A DNA stretch of 6,785 nt from Pelobacter sp. UBA6812 (GTDB lineage Bacteria > Desulfobacterota > Desulfuromonadia > Desulfuromonadales > Syntrophotaleaceae), in the NCBI GenBank assembly GCA_002452265.1, contig DKEW01000033.1, forward strand, positions 18,561 through 25,345. The letters are read 5' to 3'. The stretch's first letter is position 1, and each line of letters opens with the position of its first letter. The notes under the pieces are model-generated. The model saw only the letters and a program-made list of their open reading frames with translations, did no database searches and was not told where the DNA came from. Made by a program: the position numbers and the translations under genes. Shown here piece by piece: positions 1 to 5,646 of the stretch.

Positions 1-78
1 CCCCGTCGCCGCCATGGCTACGCCGGCCAGAAATACCAACGTGGTGAAAAGAAGGGTCCTGAACCAGTGAATTTTCAT
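1..78 (-). CDS. Exported protein, N-terminal fragment (signal peptide only)
   Basis: Only the first 26 codons are inside the window; the gene continues past the left edge. The peptide begins MKIHWFRTLLF and has a classic Sec signal peptide: a short basic n-region (K2, R7), a hydrophobic core (about residues 8-19) and a likely signal peptidase I site after A-M-A at about residue 23. The ATG at 78-76 is supported by a strong AGGAGGT Shine-Dalgarno (91-85) six bases upstream and by a good sigma-70 promoter at 115-144. The mature protein is unseen, so no function can be given; it acts in the periplasm or outer membrane. It is transcribed divergently from the HD-domain gene at 271. Confidence 0.75.
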   Translation of the reverse strand, partial: MKIHWFRTLLFTTLVFLAGVAMAATG

Positions 79-84
79 GGAGTC

Positions 85-91
85 ACCTCCT
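85..91 (-). promoter_or_regulatory. Shine-Dalgarno AGGAGGT for the exported protein
   Basis: Reading the minus strand, AGGAGGT lies six bases before the ATG at 78-76. It is a near-perfect anti-16S match and fixes the start of the truncated gene at the left edge. Confidence 0.8.
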
Positions 92-114
92 GTTTGCTGA
101 GAAGTATCCTTTCC

Positions 115-144
115 ATTATACGCTGCACGAGGACTTCGGTCCAA
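115..144 (-). promoter_or_regulatory. Sigma-70 promoter TTGGAC-18-TATAAT
   Basis: On the minus strand a TTGGAC -35 (144-139) and a perfect TATAAT -10 (120-115) are separated by 18 bp. The predicted start is near 108, giving a leader of about 30 nt that contains the Shine-Dalgarno. This is the best housekeeping promoter in the window and should drive the exported protein gene constitutively. Confidence 0.7.
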
Positions 145-270
145 TCGAGGGCGAAATAAGTGCGATCGATCGAAGGTTGCAGGGGTTAATATGTTGCAAA
201 TCCAGGCGGCCGGCGATAACGTGGATCGCTCGACAGTTGATCACCTGACAATATTCCGAATGGAGAGTTT

Positions 271-675
271 ATGCCATATCTCAAGGGGCGAATCGTAAAA
301 CTGCTGACCGATTATTTCGAGGATGATTACCGGCGCATCCAGCATGCTATCAGTGTATTGCATCACGCCGAAAACATCATGGAGAAGTCCGATAATCACG
401 ATCCGGAGGTGGTGATCGCGGCGGCACTGCTGCACGATGTCGGCATCAAGCCATCGGAGATCGAGCTCGGTTACAACAACGGCAAAACCCAGGAAGAATA
501 TGGGCCACCGGTGGTGCGCGCGCTGTTGACCGACATCGGCTTCCCGGTAGATAAGCTGCAAAAGGTCGTCGACATCGTTGGCAACCATCATTCGCCTTCG
601 CGGTACGATTACCCCGAACTGGCGATTCTCAAAGAGGCCGATCGCATTGTCAACCGGCAGGAGGAGCGCCGGTAG
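271..675 (+). CDS. HD-domain metal-dependent phosphohydrolase (small)
   Basis: This is a 134-residue cytoplasmic protein of the HD superfamily, whose members are metal-dependent phosphohydrolases often acting on nucleotides. The signature is visible in order: H25 (RRIQHAISVL), the H55-D56 doublet (ALLHDVGIK), further histidines H106-H107 (GNHHSP) and a distal aspartate D124 (KEADRIVN). No signal peptide or TM segment is seen. The ATG at 271 is preceded by GGAGAG at 262-267, three bases away, a slightly short spacing. The substrate cannot be read from the sequence; the domain lacks the HD-GYP motif, so it is not a c-di-GMP phosphodiesterase of that class. The protein stops ten residues after D124, whereas my recollection of related small HD proteins is that they continue for a further few dozen residues, so the C-terminus may be shortened. 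The gene is monocistronic with no obvious terminator after it. Confidence 0.85.
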   Translation: MPYLKGRIVKLLTDYFEDDYRRIQHAISVLHHAENIMEKSDNHDPEVVIAAALLHDVGIKPSEIELGYNNGKTQEEYGPPVVRALLTDIGFPVDKLQKVVDIVGNHHSPSRYDYPELAILKEADRIVNRQEERR

Positions 676-815
676 ATTTCATCGAGATATGAAAAAAACA
701 CCTTGCCGCACTTGATTTGATCCTGAATAGGGATAAAAGCAAAGTATGGGGTGGCGATTTTATTTATCAAAAACGCTCCGGTTATGTCGCTGTCCGAGGG
801 AAGGCAGGTGAGGTC

Positions 816-884
816 ATGACCAGATCAAACGTTGGCAAGACGGTGATCCTGGCTCTGTTAGTGCTGGCGGGGTGGGGCTTTTGA
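816..884 (+). pseudogene. Signal-peptide-like ORF fragment, 22 residues
   Basis: An ATG at 816 preceded by AGGTGAGG (806-813) opens a 22-residue frame, MTRSNVGKTVILALLVLAGWG plus F, ending in TGA at 882-884. It has a basic start (R3, K8) followed by an 11-residue hydrophobic core, which is the look of a signal peptide or membrane anchor with no mature protein behind it. It stops 15 bp before the convergent gene that ends at 900. It may be the remnant of a deleted or frameshifted exported gene, a genuine tiny membrane protein, or chance. The good ribosome site is the main argument that it is or was translated. Confidence 0.25.
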
Positions 885-899
885 GAAGATGTTACATAT

Positions 900-1520
900 T
901 TAGTTGAATCGGACAAACAGCATAGCGCCCCGTATTATGAACCAGATGCCGCCGATGCCGCAGGCTACCCGCGCGGCGGCACGCATCTCTGCAAACCTGG
1001 CGGCCAGCCCCGACAGTAATAACGGCAGCAGGTAGATGGATGTCGTTAAAAAGAATACCCCGAAAAAGGCCACACTCTGCACCATCGACTCGCCGCGCAT
1101 GGCCTGGGTCAGGGCCAGCAAAAATGGCGGGCAGAGGTTGATGCCGGTGAAGAACCCTGCGGCGAACAGCACATCGTGTTTTTTGAACCATTTGGCATAG
1201 GTGTGACAGGAGACCAGGTGCGGCAATCGGTAGCCGGTTGCATGAATGAGCATCACCCCTCCCAGCAGCATGTCCCCCAAAGGCAGGAAAGCCATCACAC
1301 GCATGCCTTGCTCCCCCAGGGCCTGACCTGCAGCGTAGCTTGCCGCCCCGAACAGCATGTATGCGATCAACCTCCCCGTCAGAAAAAAACCAAGCCCCCG
1401 CATCTGATGTTTCAGGCCGGATGCTTCGCCGCTGGCGAACAACGCCATGAGTACCGGGGCACATGTCCCCAGGCAGAAAAACCCTGTCGACAAACCCAGT
1501 GTCAATGCTCTTGCAATCAT
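900..1520 (-). CDS. CcdA/DsbD-like thiol-disulfide transmembrane protein
   Basis: This is a 206-residue polytopic inner-membrane protein with about six hydrophobic segments (roughly 5-28, 43-66, 77-95, 115-138, 147-172 and 185-203). Two Cys-Pro motifs, FCLGTCAPVL (C20, P22) in the first helix and GINLCPPFL (C130, P131-P132) after the middle loop, match the paired membrane cysteines with which DsbD and CcdA pass reducing equivalents from cytoplasmic thioredoxin to the periplasm. Additional cysteines are C16, C105 and C187. Members of this group (PF13386-like) are often labelled sulfite exporter TauE/SafE by automatic pipelines, but the Cys-Pro pair favours a redox role. There is no soluble thioredoxin-like domain, so a separate partner would be needed. 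Its ATG overlaps the stop of the upstream MIP18-domain gene (ATGA, 1520-1517), indicating translational coupling. Function is inferred from family, not proven. Confidence 0.85.
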   Translation of the reverse strand: MIARALTLGLSTGFFCLGTCAPVLMALFASGEASGLKHQMRGLGFFLTGRLIAYMLFGAASYAAGQALGEQGMRVMAFLPLGDMLLGGVMLIHATGYRLPHLVSCHTYAKWFKKHDVLFAAGFFTGINLCPPFLLALTQAMRGESMVQSVAFFGVFFLTTSIYLLPLLLSGLAARFAEMRAAARVACGIGGIWFIIRGAMLFVRFN

Positions 1521-2113
1521 GGTCTGCTCCCGAAAAAGTGACGGCGACCTTCTGCGGATAAATCGTCAGGGGTCCAGCGCCGTTCCATGTCGACCGTGAC
1601 ACCCACCTCGCCCGGTGCCGCCAGGTAGGCAAGTTTGTTTTTGATGCCGGCCACCAGTTGTTTAAGGTAGGGGCATAATGGCGAAGTCGGAATGATGGTG
1701 ATGCTCAATCCCTCTTCGGCATTCTGCGTAATCTCGCGAATCAACCCCAGGTCGACGATGTTGATACCGAGTTCGGGGTCGATGACAGTCCGCAACGCCT
1801 CGATGACTTCAGCATTTGCAGGGTTGGTTGCAATCGGCGGGGCTTCGTTCTGTGTCGGCGTTTGTCCGACGAAAGACTGCATGGCAGGCTGGTTTTCGGG
1901 ACCCATTTCCACGCCACGGTCTGCCGCTGTATTTGCTATGGCTGTGACTGTGCCAGTTGCATCGACGGTCGTTACTGCTTTCGGTGTCGTGTGAGACTGC
2001 AGCGTGTATTCCATGAACAGTCCGGGCACTTGAGTGACCCCGTAGCCGATTCCGCAAAAGATGGCTACCAGGAAGATACGTCGAAATGTGTGGCGGGCTG
2101 TCGATACGGGCAT
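1517..2113 (-). CDS. Membrane-anchored MIP18/DUF59-domain protein
   Basis: This protein has 198 residues in three parts. Residues 1-11 are basic (R7, R11, R12); about 12-35 form one hydrophobic helix (RIFLVAIFCGIGYGVTQVPG). Residues 36-100 are a Thr/Ala/Pro-rich linker without predicted fold. Residues 101-180 are a MIP18/DUF59 domain with the hallmark DPELGINIVDLGLI (112-125) and a conserved cysteine in PTSPLCPYLK (C147). MIP18 domains (SufT, PaaD, eukaryotic CIAO2) help mature Fe-S proteins and are normally cytoplasmic. By the positive-inside rule, the basic N-terminus places the domain of this protein in the periplasm, which is unusual. The ATG at 2113 has AAAGGAT (2127-2121) seven bases upstream. 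It is translationally coupled to the CcdA/DsbD-like gene, which could keep C147 reduced. The role is a hypothesis: extracytoplasmic metal or Fe-S handling. No suf/isc gene is nearby. Confidence 0.85.
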   Translation of the reverse strand: MPVSTARHTFRRIFLVAIFCGIGYGVTQVPGLFMEYTLQSHTTPKAVTTVDATGTVTAIANTAADRGVEMGPENQPAMQSFVGQTPTQNEAPPIATNPANAEVIEALRTVIDPELGINIVDLGLIREITQNAEEGLSITIIPTSPLCPYLKQLVAGIKNKLAYLAAPGEVGVTVDMERRWTPDDLSAEGRRHFFGSRP

Positions 2114-2143
2114 TCTGAATATCCTTTGGTATCTACCACGTCA

Positions 2144-2177
2144 AGCCAACCGCACAGACGGAGCTGTGCGGTTGGCT
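2144..2177 (-). terminator. 14-bp perfect hairpin between receptor and MIP18 genes
   Basis: AGCCAACCGCACAG (2144-2157) and CTGTGCGGTTGGCT (2164-2177) pair perfectly around a 6-nt loop. The hairpin begins 19 bp after the receptor stop codon and ends 30 bp before the MIP18 gene start. In the direction of transcription it is followed by TGACGTGG, with no U-run, so it is not a standard intrinsic terminator. It could protect the receptor mRNA 3' end, lower downstream expression, or pause polymerase. The structure is certain; its function is not. Confidence 0.5.
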
Positions 2178-2196
2178 ACGTTTTGGAGTCGGTTGC

Positions 2197-4416
2197 TTAC
2201 GCCCCGGGCAGCATGAGTTGGTTGTCCTGCCTGCCGTCTATTTTGGGTGGCGTCTTTGCGGCACCTGTTTTGCTCTGGCTCTCTATGATTGTTCTGAGCT
2301 TGGTGGCCATGCCGGCCAGTTCCTCCGAGGCGGCGGCGGCTTCTTCCGAGGTGGCGGTGACCATTTGCGTTGCGCCATCGACCTGGCTCAGCCCCTGGGT
2401 AATCTGGTCGATGCCGGCGGCCTGTTCGTTGGCGGCATCGGAGATCTCTTTGACGATAGCCGCTGTCTTGGCGGTCGCATCGACGATTTTTACCAGCGCT
2501 TCAGAGGTAGCACTGGCAAGCCTGTTGCCATTTTCCACCTTGCCGACGGAGTTCAGGATAAGGTCGCTGATTTCGTGAGCAGCCTGAGCGCTACGCACTG
2601 CCAGGTTGCGAACCTCATCCGCAACCACCGCAAACCCTTTGCCGTGCTGCCCGGCACGGGCGGCTTCCACTGCAGCATTGAGGGACAACAGGTTGGTCTG
2701 GAAAGCGATTTCGTCGATGACCTTGGTGATCTTGACGATATTCTGGCTCGAATCGTTGATGGCTCCCATGGCGTCGAGCATGTCGTCCATCTGTTCTTTA
2801 CCTGCGGTGGCGACCTCCAGTGATGTGGCACTGAGATCGTTGGCTACACCGGCGTTTTCTACGGTGCCCTTGGTCTGGGCACCGATCTGGGTGAGGGCGG
2901 CGGAGATTTCTTCCAGCGAACTGGCGGCTTCGGTGGCGGCCTGGGACAATGATTGTCCCGAATCGCTTAAAGCATGGGAACTGTGGTCCATGTTGACGGA
3001 GATATGGTCAACTTGCGAGAGAACCTCGTTCAGGTTATGCAGGGTCTTTTTCATGTCTGCGTCGTTTTTACCGAGCATCTCCGCCATGCGATCCAGGGAT
3101 TCGGATAGATGCCCGATTTCATCCGACTGATCGAGGTTCAGCCGGTCGGAAAAATCCCCCCGACTCAGGTTTTCGGCCAGGGCCATGGCTTTGGCAATGG
3201 GGCCGGTGATGCTGCGCACGATGAAAAACGACACCGCTGCGCCGATAACGGTGGCCAACAGAGCGCAGGCCAGGATCACCAGTTTGACGCCGGTAGTGCG
3301 TGTCGACGCACCCGACTGAACGGTTTTCGCCTGGTTGATCTCCCCTTCGATAAACAGATCGAGTTTGCCCCGCATCTCGTTCATGATGTTATCACCGACA
3401 CCCGATTCGACTCGGTCGGTGAGGACTTTCCAGAGTCTCTGATCGTTGCCCAGTTTCGACATGGTCTGGGCCAGCAGGCTGAGGAATTCCATAGACTGGG
3501 TAACTTTATCTTTGGATAGCACCGGGATTTGACGGATCGCCTTGATCATGGCCCCGGGATCGATACCGAGTTCGCCGGCCAGTTTGCGAAAGTGCGCTTC
3601 ATCCGGTTTTTTGGTTAAAACCTGGCCACCCAGCCATGCGCCGATCTGTCGCCCGTCCACCACGATCGGTACGGCAAAGTCAACCAGCCCGGCATGGCAC
3701 TCGTAAGCATAGGGTTTGCCGGTTTCTCCGGAGACGCGACCCCCTTTGGCATCATCTCCCTGGCAGCGGACCGCGCCTTCCTTGCTCTGACGTACCAGGC
3801 CGAAACAGAAGGTGGAAAATTCGTTAAGGCTTTGCATTGCCACCGGGGTGCCGTCCTGTTCCGCCACAAGGTTTTTCATCCCGGTAACATCGGTGAATGA
3901 TTTCTGGTACTGGCGCAGGATCGCAGGATCGAGGACTTCCTCGACCTTGACCATGCCTTTATCCCCCTCAGCCTTGGCAAGTTGCTGGCGTTCTTCCGCG
4001 CTCATGTCGATGCGTTGCCTGGCGAGAATTTCCGGTTCGGCCGCCTCCTGCCTCCAGCGCTCGGCCAACACTGCGATTTCATCCAACAGGCTAACCTGCG
4101 TGGGGCGGTCCTCGACCAGTTGTTTGAGGTAAGCGATCCGTTCTTCCACTACGGTTTTGCCGTCCTGATAAAGAGTCAGCATCTCCTTCTTGCCCGAGAT
4201 CAAATAGCCTTTTTCGCCGACCTGCATTTGCAGGATAACCTTTTCAAGGTCTTTGGATGCTTCCACGGCAAGGTGGGCATTGTCGACTTGTTGCGATGTG
4301 GTCAGCAGTTTTTCCATGCCGTTGTAACTTAATGCTCCAAGTATCAGCAGCAGGAACAGTGGTACCCCACACGCGATGAAAATTTTTACTGTTATACTCA
4401 GATCTCTGAATTTCAT
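2197..4416 (-). CDS. Methyl-accepting chemotaxis protein with CHASE3 and PocR sensor domains
   Basis: This is a 739-residue chemoreceptor. In order: TM1 (about 8-31, IFIACGVPLFLLLILGALSY); a CHASE3-like helical domain (about 44-150, containing GEKGYLISGKKEMLTLY); a PocR-type domain (about 159-325) with three cysteines, C204, C218 and C240; TM2 (about 375-400); HAMP (about 398-450, with SITGPI and DEIGHL); and the MCP signalling domain with the conserved hairpin tip at about 568-607 (EIAFQTNLLSLNAAVEAAR). PocR domains were proposed from comparative analysis to bind small hydrocarbon derivatives; the Salmonella prototype regulates propanediol use. Lying between TM1 and TM2, this one should face the periplasm. 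The C-terminus has no CheR/CheB-binding xWxxF pentapeptide. The ATG at 4416 is chosen over an in-frame TTG at 4455 because a G-rich Shine-Dalgarno precedes it and TM1 follows directly. A sigma-54-type promoter lies upstream. The ligand is unknown. Confidence 0.92.
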   Translation of the reverse strand: MKFRDLSITVKIFIACGVPLFLLLILGALSYNGMEKLLTTSQQVDNAHLAVEASKDLEKVILQMQVGEKGYLISGKKEMLTLYQDGKTVVEERIAYLKQLVEDRPTQVSLLDEIAVLAERWRQEAAEPEILARQRIDMSAEERQQLAKAEGDKGMVKVEEVLDPAILRQYQKSFTDVTGMKNLVAEQDGTPVAMQSLNEFSTFCFGLVRQSKEGAVRCQGDDAKGGRVSGETGKPYAYECHAGLVDFAVPIVVDGRQIGAWLGGQVLTKKPDEAHFRKLAGELGIDPGAMIKAIRQIPVLSKDKVTQSMEFLSLLAQTMSKLGNDQRLWKVLTDRVESGVGDNIMNEMRGKLDLFIEGEINQAKTVQSGASTRTTGVKLVILACALLATVIGAAVSFFIVRSITGPIAKAMALAENLSRGDFSDRLNLDQSDEIGHLSESLDRMAEMLGKNDADMKKTLHNLNEVLSQVDHISVNMDHSSHALSDSGQSLSQAATEAASSLEEISAALTQIGAQTKGTVENAGVANDLSATSLEVATAGKEQMDDMLDAMGAINDSSQNIVKITKVIDEIAFQTNLLSLNAAVEAARAGQHGKGFAVVADEVRNLAVRSAQAAHEISDLILNSVGKVENGNRLASATSEALVKIVDATAKTAAIVKEISDAANEQAAGIDQITQGLSQVDGATQMVTATSEEAAAASEELAGMATKLRTIIESQSKTGAAKTPPKIDGRQDNQLMLPGA

Positions 4417-4422
4417 GGTTTT

Positions 4423-4430
4423 CCCCCCCC
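4423..4430 (-). promoter_or_regulatory. G8 homopolymer in the receptor ribosome-binding site
   Basis: The minus strand reads GAGGGGGGGGAAAACC directly before the ATG at 4416. A run of eight G (4430-4423) serves as the Shine-Dalgarno, with the start codon six bases away. Runs of this kind are prone to slippage, so length changes could alter translation of the receptor without changing its protein. Confidence 0.5.
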
Positions 4431-4545
4431 TCATATTTTGAGTCGTGCAAAACAATGTTCAGTTCATGCTTCTGTACATTTTTTGATTGATCCATTGCGC
4501 GTTGGCCACGAGCCCTCCTCGAACCATGGCAATCGATTCTATTGG

Positions 4546-4559
4546 GCAATATGCGTGCC
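4546..4559 (-). promoter_or_regulatory. Sigma-54 promoter for the chemoreceptor
   Basis: The minus strand reads GGCACGCATATTGC. The -24 element GGCACG and the -12 element TTGC match the consensus TGGCACG-N4-TTGCW, with the required 10 bp between GG and GC; only the T before GG and the base after GC deviate. Transcription would start near 4534, leaving a leader of about 118 nt before the ATG at 4416. Sigma-54 control implies activation by a bacterial enhancer-binding protein and is common for motility genes in deltaproteobacteria. Confidence 0.65.
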
Positions 4560-4607
4560 GGACCATACTGGTAAAAATGCGCTATTAAAACTGGGTTTTG
4601 TCTGCTA

Positions 4608-4645
4608 TGTCGGGATAATGACACATTTTCAAGTAGTTAATCCCG
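4608..4645. promoter_or_regulatory. Possible enhancer-binding-protein site upstream of the sigma-54 promoter
   Basis: Two overlapping symmetric patterns lie about 75-110 bp upstream of the predicted sigma-54 start, where activators of this class bind. One is TGTC-N8-GACA (4608-4623). The other is an inverted repeat CGGGAT (4611-4616) with ATCCCG (4640-4645), whose arms extend as CGGGATAA and TTAATCCCG. Location and symmetry are seen; binding is inferred. Confidence 0.3.
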
Positions 4646-5038
4646 CAGCTAAATCAGGAGGTCGATGGCTGGCGCGGTTGATTTTCATTAGACAGCACTT
4701 TTTTATAGTCGTGGGGAGAAATGGTGAAGGGAATGTCGCATGCTGAGGCAAGTGTCTCTTTTTCTTGGAGTAAGTGCATGCCCAATTTTAGTTGTCTCGG
4801 TAGCTGAACCGAAGGTACGTATGCTGTTTGAATGTAAAAAAGTTCAGGTGTTGGAATTACAAGTTGTTTTGCTTCGTTAATTTGCTTATATTCGATGAGT
4901 ATTTTTTATTCAGATAGAGATAACCTCTGTTTTATTGCTGGTCGGCTCGCTACCTGGTGCTATTGCCGATCGAAATGGGGAACTTGGGAGTTTCGTACGT
5001 TTATCGATAGTGACAGTGGCGTGCGACCAACAGGATTT
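4646..5038. other. AT-richer intergenic stretch without a convincing gene
   Basis: With the promoter region below it, this belongs to a 636-bp gap between the receptor and the DUF4870 gene. Base composition is visibly richer in A and T than in the flanking genes. Open frames here are short, start with weak codons, cross the promoter region or lack recognisable motifs. A good Shine-Dalgarno (AGGAGG at 4656-4661) precedes an ATG at 4665, but that frame is only eight codons long. I see only one modest promoter candidate (4864-4892). It may be a decayed region or a long regulatory leader. Confidence 0.5.
4864..4892 (+). promoter_or_regulatory. Candidate sigma-70 promoter for the DUF4870 gene
   Basis: TTGTTT (4864-4869) and TATATT (4887-4892) are 17 bp apart in an AT-rich stretch. 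The -10 is a five-of-six match and the -35 is weak. Transcription would start near 4899, giving a leader of about 150 nt before 5053. No better promoter is evident in the gap. Confidence 0.3.
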
Positions 5039-5052
5039 AAAGGAGAGTACTC

Positions 5053-5394
5053 ATGGAAAATGCACAAGCTGAGACCGTGAATCAGGAATCGAAAAATATG
5101 GCTCTGCTCATCTGGATCGGCACCATATTTTTTGGGTTCATCCCCGGACTGGTGTTCTATCTTATCAAAAAAGACGATCCGTATGTCATGGGACAGGCAA
5201 AAGAAGCCCTGAACTGGTCGATTACCGCAGCCATCGGTTTGGTCATTGGAGGGATTTTAACGGTTATTTTGATCGGCTTCCTGGTGGTGCTTGCCATCTG
5301 GATTGGCAACTTGGTCTTCTGTATCATGGGGGCGGTGGCTTGCTCCAATGGCAAGGACTTTAAAGTTCCCTATACCCTTCGTCTGATCAAATAA
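5053..5394 (+). CDS. DUF4870 (Tic20-like) small membrane protein
   Basis: This is a 113-residue inner-membrane protein. Three hydrophobic segments are visible (about 17-37, 55-77 and 78-98). The family pattern is clear: GFIPGLVFYLIKKDDPYV in the first half, then GQAKEALNWSIT at 47-58, and a C-terminal NGKDFKVPYTLRLIK (99-113) that matches the usual closing motif. Length is typical of the family. The molecular role of DUF4870 proteins is not established. The ATG at 5053 is supported by AAAGGAG (5039-5045), seven bases upstream. The gene is monocistronic: a long gap precedes it and a strong intrinsic terminator follows it about 50 bp after the stop. No neighbour suggests a partner. Confidence 0.9.
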   Translation: MENAQAETVNQESKNMALLIWIGTIFFGFIPGLVFYLIKKDDPYVMGQAKEALNWSITAAIGLVIGGILTVILIGFLVVLAIWIGNLVFCIMGAVACSNGKDFKVPYTLRLIK

Positions 5395-5442
5395 TTTTAC
5401 AGGCAGGGGTTCCCTGCAATACTGCGTTTCATCAAAACCAGA

Positions 5443-5488
5443 GGTGCCTGGCCCTACCCGATAACGGTTGGGTCAGGCGCCTTTTTTT
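5443..5488 (+). terminator. Intrinsic terminator after the DUF4870 gene
   Basis: GGTGCCTG (5443-5450) pairs with CAGGCGCC (5474-5481, one G-U), and the stem continues inward through GCCC with GGGT and ACC with GGT around a single mismatch. Seven T residues follow at 5482-5488. A smaller hairpin, GCAGGG-GTT-CCCTGC (5403-5417), lies just after the stop codon and may assist. This separates the DUF4870 gene from srkA. Confidence 0.88.
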
Positions 5489-5504
5489 ATGCTAAACACG
5501 ACGA

Positions 5505-5578
5505 AGGATTACGGCTCAGGGGATGCCCCCAACACCCTCAACAAAGATGGTATGCCGTTGAGCTCTAAAGGTAATCCT
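5505..5578 (+). promoter_or_regulatory. Structured leader element upstream of srkA
   Basis: Several complementary segments sit in 74 bp between the terminator and srkA. The closing stem is AGGATTAC (5505-5512) with GTAATCCT (5571-5578). Inside are GGGG-ATG-CCCC (5519-5529) and CTCAAC (5537-5542) with GTTGAG (5557-5562). GCTCA (5514-5518) can also pair with TGAGC (5559-5563), which excludes the CTCAAC/GTTGAG stem. I do not recognise a known riboswitch class. It may be a regulatory leader, a small RNA or an intergenic repeat. Confidence 0.35.
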
Positions 5579-5646
5579 GTTACATTGGCCTAAGCAGACA
5601 GTCTTTGTAGGCTGTTTTATAAATTGACTTGTTCCATGGAGGCTCC

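Noticed and set aside
1692..1994. 100-residue plus-strand frame and other long frames opposite the MIP18 gene
   Set aside because: They lie antisense to a protein with clear domain motifs, have no ribosome site and no recognisable family.
2114..2147. TTGACG followed by TATTCA as a promoter for the MIP18 gene
   Set aside because: The -10 matches poorly and would put the transcription start at or beyond the start codon.
2290..2345. GGCGGCGGC triplet run suspected as a microsatellite
   Set aside because: It encodes the Ala/Glu-rich EEAAAASEE segment typical of chemoreceptor signalling domains and is explained by coding.
2218..4332. Several plus-strand frames of 100-200 codons opposite the chemoreceptor
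   Set aside because: All are antisense to strongly motif-supported receptor coding sequence; their length follows from the receptor's GC-rich codons.
4438..4746. 102-residue plus-strand frame across the receptor promoter region
   Set aside because: It would start with TTG without a Shine-Dalgarno, runs over the sigma-54 promoter and shows no known motif.
4721..4807. 28-residue plus-strand ORF (MVKGMSHAEASVSF...) with GGGGAG upstream
   Set aside because: Too short, no hydrophobic or domain signature, no promoter next to it; the ribosome-site match alone is not enough.
4895..5080. 61-residue plus-strand frame overlapping the start of the DUF4870 gene
   Set aside because: It overlaps a well-supported start and ribosome site out of frame and resembles no family.
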